The position numbers and the translations under genes are program-made. The notes beneath the pieces were generated by a model, which worked only from the letters and a program-made list of their open reading frames with translations, had not been told where the DNA came from and did not search any database. Below, in pieces: positions 5,804 to 10,728 of a stretch of 10,728 nt of DNA (its first letter is position 1; each line of letters opens with the position of its first letter). Source of the stretch: JAJXWB01 sp039808645 (GTDB taxonomy: Bacteria > Pseudomonadota > Alphaproteobacteria > Rhizobiales > Beijerinckiaceae); contig JBDHTL010000120.1 in the NCBI GenBank assembly GCA_039808645.1, positions 1-10,728 on the forward strand. Direction: 5' to 3'.

Positions 5804-7003
5804 TCAGCCCGCGCGGCGGGCCTCGCCGGCCGTCAGCAGGGCCAGCAGGTTGCGCAGCGTGCCGATGATCTCGGCGTGGCGGCCCTCCATCTCGACGATA
5901 CGGCGACGCCATTCGGCGTCGTCGATCGGCTCGCCGGCCGGCCGATCGGTCCGCAATTCCATCATCGAGACTTCGAGATCGGAGACGCGCTCCGCCAATC
6001 GTTCGAGTTCGTCCGGCGCGGCCGACGGTTCGGGATGCGCGGGCGCCGTCCGCTGCGCGTCGAAACGCGCGGCGAGTTCGTGCAGCTTCAATTCCAGATC
6101 CACGACTTCCGGCGAACGCGTCGGGACGGGCGCGGCCGGCGCCGCGATCATCTGCGTTTCGACCTCGTCGAGACGGGTCATCAGGAACCGCTCGAAACGC
6201 TCCGCGCGTTCTTCCGTGCGGCGCGCAAGCTGTTCGATCCTCGTTTCCAGCGTGTCCGCGTTCGCGCCGCCGGCCGGCGCGCGCGGCGCGGACATCAGCC
6301 GTGCCTCGAGGTCGGCGATGCGGGCGACGATACGGGGATCGGGGCCCTCCGAAGCGCCCTCCCCCGCAGCCGGTGCGAACGCGCCCGCCTCGACCGCCGC
6401 CTCGAGCCGCGCGAGGCGTTCGGCGACGTCCGGCGCGGCGAGAGCGCGCAGACGTTCTTCGGTCTGGTCCATGCGCGCGGACAGGAATTGCTCGGAGCGC
6501 CGCGCGAAACCCTCGGCGGTCTCCGCGATCTCGTCGATGCGCCGTTCCAGCGCCGCGAGGGCGCCCCCGTCCGCGTCGCTGTCGTTGCGCTCCTCCGCGC
6601 CGGCTGTCGCCAGCCGCATTTCCAGCGCTTCGACGCGGCGCGCCATCTCCTGAAGCGCGCCGGAATCGCCCGCGCCGCCGCCCGCCCTTTCGAGCTTGAC
6701 GACACGGTCGATCAGTTCGAAGAACGTCTTCTCGTCCGCCACGCCGGTCGAATATTCGACGCCGATCTCGAGCCCCTTCGTCCAGCGCAGGAGAACGCTC
6801 TTCGTCTCCGGCCGCGAGGGGATATAGAGCTTGAAGCGCGTCGGCAGATCGATCGGCGCGTTCAGCTTCACGCGCGCGCCGGTGGCGCTGAAATCCAGGA
6901 TCATGCAGTCGATCGGATCGGCGCCGTCCGGACGGATGACCTGGGCCTTGACCTGGCAACCGCGCCTTTCGGCCTTGCGCTTGCCAACGGAACCCATAGC
7001 CAT
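5804..7003 (-). CDS. PilZ-domain protein with long duplicated coiled-coil tail
   Basis: The 399-residue cytoplasmic protein starts with a PilZ domain (about 8-105): R-K-A-E-R (9-13, the RxxxR switch) and DFSATG (37-42, the D/NxSxxG motif), followed by beta strands such as RFKLYIPSR and EIGVEYS. Both c-di-GMP-binding motifs are intact, so binding is plausible. From about 115 to the end it is Glu/Arg/Ala-rich and helical with heptad-like spacing, broken by Pro/Ala linkers. A 34-residue segment occurs twice (151-184 and 252-285). No membrane segment is seen. The start at 7003 is chosen because GGGGG precedes it by five bases; ATGs at 6997, 7048 and 7057 share the frame. It is convergent with the UbiH-like gene (13-bp gap) and lies downstream of the AEC permease gene. 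It may be a c-di-GMP-responsive scaffold or adaptor; partners are unknown. Confidence 0.85.
   Translation of the reverse strand: MAMGSVGKRKAERRGCQVKAQVIRPDGADPIDCMILDFSATGARVKLNAPIDLPTRFKLYIPSRPETKSVLLRWTKGLEIGVEYSTGVADEKTFFELIDRVVKLERAGGGAGDSGALQEMARRVEALEMRLATAGAEERNDSDADGGALAALERRIDEIAETAEGFARRSEQFLSARMDQTEERLRALAAPDVAERLARLEAAVEAGAFAPAAGEGASEGPDPRIVARIADLEARLMSAPRAPAGGANADTLETRIEQLARRTEERAERFERFLMTRLDEVETQMIAAPAAPVPTRSPEVVDLELKLHELAARFDAQRTAPAHPEPSAAPDELERLAERVSDLEVSMMELRTDRPAGEPIDDAEWRRRIVEMEGRHAEIIGTLRNLLALLTAGEARRAG
6149..6553 (-). repeat. Two-copy internal module in the PilZ protein tail
   Basis: Residues 151-184 (6452-6553) and 252-285 (6149-6250) align without gaps over 34 positions with 14 identities by eye and mostly conservative changes elsewhere. 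The shared pattern is LExRI..iA...E..A.R.E.FL..R.D..E. The copies are offset by 101 residues. Between them lie shorter helices of the ARLEAAV / ADLEARL type, which also recur (LEMRL, LELKL, LEVSM). Confidence 0.65.
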
Positions 7004-7086
7004 CTCAACCCCCGCCCGATACTCGTCACGCAATACGGACCGCACCATGCCAACCATGTGTGAACAGGTGGTAACGGAAGGCGCGT

Positions 7087-8148
7087 TCAGCGGGCGAACA
7101 GCGTCACGGGCAGCAGATCGTTGGAAATCAGCCACAGAAGGCCGGTGACGGTCGCCACCGACGCGAGCGTGCCGATCAGGATCGCGCTGGAGGCCCGTTC
7201 CACATAGGTCCTGTACTGCGTCGCCATGACGAAGACGTTGAGCGCGGGCGGCAGCGAGGCCATCAGAACGGCCGTGAAGGTCCATACGCGGTCGAATCCG
7301 CCGACCGCCGACAGCAGCAGCCAGACGATCAGCGGATGCGCGACCAGCTTGATGGCGAGCAGGATCGGCAGTTCCGGCGCAACGCGCGTGATCGGCCGCT
7401 GCGCCACGGTCACGCCGAGCGCGAACAGCGCCGAGGGCGCGGCGGCGCCGGTGAGCATGGCCGCCATCTTGCCCACGGCGGCCGGCGGCTGCCAGGCGAA
7501 GGCCGCGGCCGCCACCGCCACGGCGGTCGCGATGTTGAAGGGATGGGTGACGATGCGCAGGAAGGCGATCCAGATCGTGCGCAGGAGACCCCGGCCGTCG
7601 CCGCGCCCGACCGCCATCAGCAGCGGCAGCGCCGAGAAAAGGAAGATCGTGTCCGCCGCGAAGATGAGCGCCACCGGCGCGGCCGCGCCGGCGCCGAGCG
7701 TCGCCAGCGTCAGGCCCGGCCCCATGTAGCCGATATTCGCATAGGCGCCCGCGTTCGCCTGGATCGTCGCCTCCGGGACATTGCCGCCCGACGCCTTCAT
7801 GCCGACGAGGAACGCGATCGCATAGGCAGCGATGGTCGCGCCCGCCGTGCAGGCCACGAACCGCAGGTTGAGAAGCTCCTGCACCGGCGTCTTCGAGATC
7901 AGGACGAAGAACATCGAGGGCAGCGCGACGTAGACTATGAAGACGTTGACCCAGGCGAGCCCCTCCTCGCCGAAGTCGAACAGGCGGCCGCAGATGTAGC
8001 CGAGCCCGATCAGGCCGAAGAAGGGCAAGGCGAGATCGAGCACGCGCGCGAAATTCGGGAACAGCGCGCCCAGCGCCATCAGTCCGAAGAATCCGGCGAG
8101 CACCGGAAGGATGGACAGGAGCCTGGATTTGGCCGTCGCGCCGCGCAT
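7087..8148 (-). CDS. AEC-family (auxin efflux carrier) permease
   Basis: The 353-residue protein is almost entirely hydrophobic helices, in the arrangement of the AEC family, inner-membrane carriers that move carboxylates and other small acids. Recognisable segments are LALPFFGLIGLGYICGRLF (39-57), the family's usual N-terminus; NIGYMGPGL (138-146); THPFNIA (201-207); and LPPALNVFVMATQY (299-312), the conserved Pro/Asn-bearing region of the second half. The start at 8148 has AGAAGG five bases upstream. It adds about 35 residues with one extra hydrophobic segment before the usual family start, so an internal start is possible. The substrate is unknown. The gene is divergent from an SMP-30-like gene (139-bp spacer) and lies 83 bp upstream of the PilZ gene on the same strand. 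Confidence 0.88.
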   Translation of the reverse strand: MRGATAKSRLLSILPVLAGFFGLMALGALFPNFARVLDLALPFFGLIGLGYICGRLFDFGEEGLAWVNVFIVYVALPSMFFVLISKTPVQELLNLRFVACTAGATIAAYAIAFLVGMKASGGNVPEATIQANAGAYANIGYMGPGLTLATLGAGAAAPVALIFAADTIFLFSALPLLMAVGRGDGRGLLRTIWIAFLRIVTHPFNIATAVAVAAAAFAWQPPAAVGKMAAMLTGAAAPSALFALGVTVAQRPITRVAPELPILLAIKLVAHPLIVWLLLSAVGGFDRVWTFTAVLMASLPPALNVFVMATQYRTYVERASSAILIGTLASVATVTGLLWLISNDLLPVTLFAR

Positions 8149-8287
8149 GGCGCCTTCTGGGAACTGGCGCGCACGGAGTCAACGCGCAGCGCCGCGCGGC
8201 TCCCATGCGCGGCCCGTCCCGGCTTGCGCTCCGCGCGCGGACGCCGTCAAATCGCGGCATGGCCGGAATCGCGGGAGATCGGAGCCG
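8149..8287. other. Divergent spacer between the AEC and SMP-30-like genes
   Basis: The 139-bp spacer must hold promoters for both genes. For the plus strand, TTGCGC (8224-8229) and TCAAAT (8247-8252), 17 bp apart, are the best candidate, but the -35 matches only three of six consensus bases. No operator-like palindrome stands out. GGGAGA (8273-8278) and GGAG (8281-8284) provide ribosome binding for the gene at 8288. Confidence 0.3.
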
Positions 8288-9403
8288 ATGAAACGCTTTG
8301 TGGCATGGCTCGGCGTCGCGCTGATGGCGCTCGCGGGTTATTTCGCTTTCTGGCCGATCCCGATCTCGCCGCGCGCCTGGACCGTGCAAGCCGCGCCCGG
8401 CTATGTCGGCCCGCACGCGCAGAACACGCGCCTCGCCAATCTGCAGAAGATCGACATCGGCGGGGAATCCGGGCCCGAGCACATCGCCTTCGGGCCGGAC
8501 GGCAGGCTCTACGCCGCCGTCGCGTCGGGCAATATCCTGCGCATGGACGCCAGGGGCGCGAACCGCGAGGTCTTCGTGAACACGGGCGGCCGCACGCTCG
8601 GCTTCGATTTCGATCCCTCCGGCCGGCTGATCGCGGCCGACGCGCTGCGCGGCCTGCTCGCGATCAGCAAGGACAAGGTCGAAGTGCTGACCGACAAGGT
8701 CGACGGCGAGCCGATTCGCTATGCCGACGCCGTCGTCGTCGCCAGGGACGGCCTCATCTATTTCTCCGACGCTTCCCGGCGTTTCGGTCCGCGCGAATGG
8801 GGCGGCACGTTCGAGGCGAGCGTGCTCGACATCCTGGAGCAGGCGGCCACCGGTCGCATCCTCGTCTACGACCTCGGGACGAAGACCACGAAAGTGTTGG
8901 CGAGCGGCCTTTCCTTCGCCAACGGCGTCGCCATGTCGGCGGACGAGCAATCGATCTTCGTCGCCGAAACCGGCAAGTACCGGGTCTGGAAAGTGCCGGT
9001 CGCGGCGCGCAATCTCGATCTGTCGAAAGGACCGGCGGGCGGCGCGACCATCGTGCTCGACAACATGCCGGGCTATCCCGACAATTTGATGCGCGGCCTG
9101 CCGACGAGCGACGGCAAGCCGAAACTGTGGGTCGGCCTCACCAAGCCGCGCAACGCGCTGATCGACAAGCTCGCCGACAAGCCCTTCGTGCGCGCGATGA
9201 TCATGCGCCTGCCGCGCGCCCTCTGGCCGATTCCTCCGGCCTACGGGCACATCATCGCCTTCACCGAGGACGGCAAGATCGTCGAGGATCTGCAGGATCC
9301 CTCGGGCGCCTATCCGGAGACGACGAGCGCGGCCGAGCGAATCGACGGGCTCTATGTCCAGAGCCTGCACGCCCATTCGATCGGCTGGATGAAGCGGCCG
9401 TAG
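8288..9403 (+). CDS. SMP-30/strictosidine synthase-like beta-propeller protein, membrane-anchored
   Basis: The 371-residue protein has one N-terminal hydrophobic segment (about 4-23) after MKR, without a clear cleavage site, so it is probably anchored with the domain in the periplasm. The rest follows the six-bladed SMP-30/gluconolactonase and strictosidine-synthase-like fold: SGPEHIAFGPDGRLY (61-75), GRTLGFDFDPSGRLIAADA (101-119), YADAVVVARDGLIYFSDAS (145-163), SFANGVAMSADEQSIFVAET (209-228) and PGYPDNLMRG (261-270). Glu64, Asn212 and Asp265 sit where SMP-30 enzymes bind their metal. Family members are lactonases, arylesterases or related hydrolases; the substrate is unknown here. The strictosidine-synthase/APMAP branch fits best because of the FANGVA and PGYPDN spacing and the long C-terminal segment. 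GGGAGA (8273-8278) supports the start. It is divergent from the AEC permease, which might carry its substrate or product. Confidence 0.85.
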   Translation: MKRFVAWLGVALMALAGYFAFWPIPISPRAWTVQAAPGYVGPHAQNTRLANLQKIDIGGESGPEHIAFGPDGRLYAAVASGNILRMDARGANREVFVNTGGRTLGFDFDPSGRLIAADALRGLLAISKDKVEVLTDKVDGEPIRYADAVVVARDGLIYFSDASRRFGPREWGGTFEASVLDILEQAATGRILVYDLGTKTTKVLASGLSFANGVAMSADEQSIFVAETGKYRVWKVPVAARNLDLSKGPAGGATIVLDNMPGYPDNLMRGLPTSDGKPKLWVGLTKPRNALIDKLADKPFVRAMIMRLPRALWPIPPAYGHIIAFTEDGKIVEDLQDPSGAYPETTSAAERIDGLYVQSLHAHSIGWMKRP

Positions 9404-9418
9404 CGGTTTTGGCCATTG

Positions 9419-9495
9419 CCTCCCCGCTCGCGGGGAGGTCGCGATGCGTAGCATCGCGGGTGGGGCGTCTCGCGACCCGTCGCCCTCCGGGCGAC
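9419..9495. repeat. Three-hairpin intergenic repeat between convergent genes
   Basis: Three perfect stems lie in a row: CCTCCCCG-CTCG-CGGGGAGG (9419-9438), GCGATGC-GTA-GCATCGC (9441-9457) and GTCGCCC-TCC-GGGCGAC (9479-9495). The first begins 15 bp after the SMP-30-like stop, and the last ends 31 bp before the DUF3297 stop on the other strand, so the element can act as a two-way terminator. From memory, elements with the CTCCCCG-hairpin followed by GCGATGCG/GCATCGC are dispersed in many Hyphomicrobiales genomes. No second copy is in this window. Confidence 0.7.
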
Positions 9496-9526
9496 CCCCT
9501 CTCCGCCATCGCGAAGGAAGAAGGGC

Positions 9527-9769
9527 CTAAGCTTCCGTCTTGTAGTAGGGCTCGACCTTACCGGTCAGCTTCAGCGTCAGCGGATTGCCGCGGCGATCCT
9601 TGGTGTTGGGCACGGACACGCGCACCCAGTTCTCGCTGACGCAATATTCCTCGACATTGGTCTTCTCGACGCCCTTGAAGCGGATGCCGACGTCGCGGGA
9701 GAGGGCCTCCTCGTTGTAGAAGGGGCTGCGCGGATCGACGGAGAGGCGGTCGGGCGGCGTGTCGGTCAT
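9527..9769 (-). CDS. DUF3297 family protein
   Basis: The 80-residue soluble protein is recognised from its pattern: DRLSVDPRSPFYNEE near the start, RDVGIRFKGVEKTNVEEYC (25-43), and GNPLTLKLTGKVEPYYK at the end. This matches the short DUF3297 proteins found widely in proteobacteria, and it is full length. Function is unknown. There is no signal peptide or membrane segment, and a single Cys43 sits in the conserved EEYC stretch. GAGGA lies five bases before the ATG at 9769 on the minus strand. It is downstream of the CinA-like gene on the same strand, but 86 bp containing a tandem repeat separate them, so an operon is uncertain. Confidence 0.9.
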   Translation of the reverse strand: MTDTPPDRLSVDPRSPFYNEEALSRDVGIRFKGVEKTNVEEYCVSENWVRVSVPNTKDRRGNPLTLKLTGKVEPYYKTEA

Positions 9770-9810
9770 TGAATCCTCATGTTCGCGCCGCTTCTAGCGC
9801 TGCGCCCGGC

Positions 9811-9843
9811 AGTCGGCAATCGGAAGTCGGCAATCGGAAGTCG
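9811..9843. repeat. 14-bp tandem repeat, 2.4 copies
   Basis: AGTCGGCAATCGGA occurs twice exactly (9811-9824, 9825-9838), followed by AGTCG (9839-9843). It is in the 86-bp gap between the CinA-like and DUF3297 genes. Short GTCGGCAATCGG-type arrays are, from memory, scattered in alphaproteobacterial intergenic DNA and vary in copy number. No function is evident. Confidence 0.85.
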
Positions 9844-9855
9844 ACCTTCGACCGC

Positions 9856-10344
9856 CTAAAGCCCGCCGCCCAATGCCTCGTCCAGCAATTCCAGCGCGGC
9901 GCGGGCGAAGGCGTCCATGTTGGCGCGCCGGTCGGCCGAGCCGGTCTCGATCGTGCGCACGCGCTCGACCGGCCCGCTGATCGCGACGACCGTATGGCCG
10001 GCCGCGTCGCCGTAGGGATTGCCGGTCGGCCCGGCCGCCCCCGTTTCGGCGATCGCCCAGCCCGCGCGCATCAGTTCGCGCGTGCGCCGCGCGAGCAATT
10101 GCGCATAGGGCTCGCTCGCGGACCGCATTCCTTCCACGTCGGCGCGCTCGATATTGACCAGCGCCGCCCGCGCCCGCGCCGTATAGACGACCGCCCCGCC
10201 GATATAGAAGGCCGAAGCCCCGGGCACGGCGAGCAGCGCGGCGGAGATCAGCCCGCCGCTCGAGGATTCCGACACGGCCAGCAATTCGCGCCGCGCGATC
10301 AGTTTGCGCGCGACCTCAGCTGCGATCCGTTCGACTTCGTTCAT
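9856..10344 (-). CDS. CinA C-terminal-domain protein (PncC-like, possibly atypical)
   Basis: The 162-residue single-domain protein is of the CinA C-terminal/PncC family, whose active members deamidate nicotinamide mononucleotide in NAD salvage. Seen: VSESSSGGLISAALLAVPGASAFY (24-47), corresponding to the family's AESCTGGLI...PGAS; VVYT (52-55); and ETGAAGPTGNP (100-110), corresponding to the GIAGPTGG loop. The length is normal. Compared with typical PncC, the Cys of ESCTGG is Ser28, and the Lys of the YSNEAK segment aligns with Arg59. The Ser after the Glu (Ser27) and Tyr54 are kept. Amidase activity is therefore not assured. There is no N-terminal competence/damage-type domain. The ATG at 10344 is 50 bp from the divergent xthA start. 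Confidence 0.87.
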   Translation of the reverse strand: MNEVERIAAEVARKLIARRELLAVSESSSGGLISAALLAVPGASAFYIGGAVVYTARARAALVNIERADVEGMRSASEPYAQLLARRTRELMRAGWAIAETGAAGPTGNPYGDAAGHTVVAISGPVERVRTIETGSADRRANMDAFARAALELLDEALGGGL

Positions 10345-10358
10345 GGCGCCCTCCCCGG

Positions 10359-10384
10359 TTTCCGGTCTGCTACCATGCCGGAAA
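10359..10384. promoter_or_regulatory. Inverted repeat in the cinA-like/xthA divergent spacer
   Basis: TTTCCGG (10359-10365) and CCGGAAA (10378-10384) form a 7-bp inverted repeat with a 12-bp spacer. The right arm touches the xthA Shine-Dalgarno (AAGGAG, 10383-10388). It could be a protein site for the two divergent promoters or a leader hairpin. The 50-bp gap must contain both promoters unless they lie inside the facing genes. Confidence 0.35.
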
Positions 10385-10394
10385 GGAGTCGCGA

Positions 10395-10728
10395 ATGATC
10401 GTCGCCTCGTGGAACATCAATTCGGTGCGGCTGCGCCTGCCGCTGCTGCTCGATTATCTGAAAGAGCGCGCCCCCGACGTGCTCTGCCTGCAGGAGCTGA
10501 AGTGCACGGACGAGCAGTTCCCGCGCGCCGAGATCGAGGACGCCGGCTACAACGCGCTCATCCACGGCCAGAAGAGCTGGAACGGCGTCGCCCTCCTGTC
10601 GAAGCGCCCGCTCGAGGAGACGCAGCGCGGGCTGCCCGGCGCCGAGGACGAGCAGTCCCGCTATCTCGAGGCGCTGACGCAGGACGAAGCGGGCAAGGTC
10701 ATGCGTGTCGCCTCGATCTACCTCCCCA
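10395..10728 (+). CDS. xthA: Exodeoxyribonuclease III, N-terminal part (3' end outside window)
   Basis: The first 111 residues belong to an exonuclease III-type AP endonuclease, a Mg-dependent enzyme that cuts DNA at abasic sites and removes 3' blocking groups in base-excision repair. Seen: MIVASWNINSVRLR with Asn7, and LCLQELK with Glu34, both at exactly the positions of the metal/active-site residues in E. coli ExoIII. These are followed by DEQFPRAEIEDAGYNAL and SWNGVALLSKRP, typical of the family. AAGGAG (10383-10388) lies six bases before the ATG. The catalytic Asp and His of the C-terminal half are beyond the window. It is divergent from the CinA-like gene with a 50-bp spacer. Confidence 0.95.
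   Translation, partial: MIVASWNINSVRLRLPLLLDYLKERAPDVLCLQELKCTDEQFPRAEIEDAGYNALIHGQKSWNGVALLSKRPLEETQRGLPGAEDEQSRYLEALTQDEAGKVMRVASIYLP

Noticed and set aside
5807..5821. GCCCGC-GCG-GCGGGC hairpin at the end of the PilZ gene
   Set aside because: It lies within the Arg/Ala codons of the PilZ C-terminus and has no T run, so a terminator call is not supported.
5804..9454. A 1216-codon open frame on the minus strand
   Set aside because: Only its last part is the PilZ protein. The rest runs antisense to the SMP-30-like gene and out of frame through the AEC gene, giving Arg/Ala/Asp-rich nonsense typical of GC-rich shadow frames. The PilZ start is placed at 7003.
7336..9639. A 767-codon open frame on the plus strand
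   Set aside because: It overlaps the AEC gene on the opposite strand and the SMP-30-like gene in another frame, and its translation is low-complexity Arg-rich with no family features.
9811..9843. Short CRISPR-like array
   Set aside because: The repeats are directly adjacent with no spacers and there are no cas genes; it is a simple tandem repeat.

Overview
The window looks like ordinary chromosomal DNA from a GC-rich alphaproteobacterium, most likely a member of the Hyphomicrobiales (Rhizobiales). The basis is the strong G/C bias at third codon positions, a class I polyhydroxyalkanoate (PHA) synthase, a UbiH-type hydroxylase, a DUF3297 protein, a PilZ/coiled-coil protein, and dispersed intergenic repeats of kinds common in that group. 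No phage, IS, plasmid, CRISPR or RNA-gene signal is visible. Genus-level placement is not possible from the sequence alone.

Layout. The 3' end of phaC (1-622, +) is followed by a hairpin pair and a small secreted Arg/Glu/Gly-rich protein (724-1215, +). Facing it is an MFS transporter (1285-2583, -), divergent from a TetR/AcrR regulator (2715-3290, +). Their shared 131-bp spacer holds two copies of a GATGAC-N4-GTCATC-like operator, one of them inside a good sigma-70 promoter reading toward the transporter. A 109-bp palindromic repeat sits just behind tetR, followed by a zinc-free quinone oxidoreductase (3484-4455, +) and a UbiH/UbiF-family FAD monooxygenase (4552-5790, +). On the minus strand lie a PilZ-domain protein with a long duplicated coiled-coil tail (5804-7003) and an AEC-family (auxin efflux carrier) permease (7087-8148). 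Divergent from the permease is a membrane-anchored SMP-30/strictosidine-synthase-like beta-propeller protein (8288-9403, +). A three-hairpin repeat separates it from a DUF3297 protein (9527-9769, -). Then come a 14-bp tandem repeat, a CinA C-terminal-domain protein (9856-10344, -) and, head to head with it, the 5' end of exonuclease III xthA (from 10395, +).

How the genes work together. Most are single-gene units with independent roles: carbon storage, transport, quinone redox chemistry, DNA repair. The best supported circuit is TetR repressing the divergent MFS exporter and perhaps itself. The quinone reductase downstream of tetR could belong to the same response, but the repeat between them and a possible own promoter argue for separate transcription. 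AEC permease and SMP-30-like protein form a second divergent pair with no obvious shared operator.

No new multi-gene system is evident. The points most worth a second look are the paired operators, the duplicated module in the PilZ protein, the secreted repeat protein, a hairpin that would bury the ribosome-binding site of the UbiH-like gene, and substitutions at family-conserved positions in the CinA-like and UbiH-like proteins.
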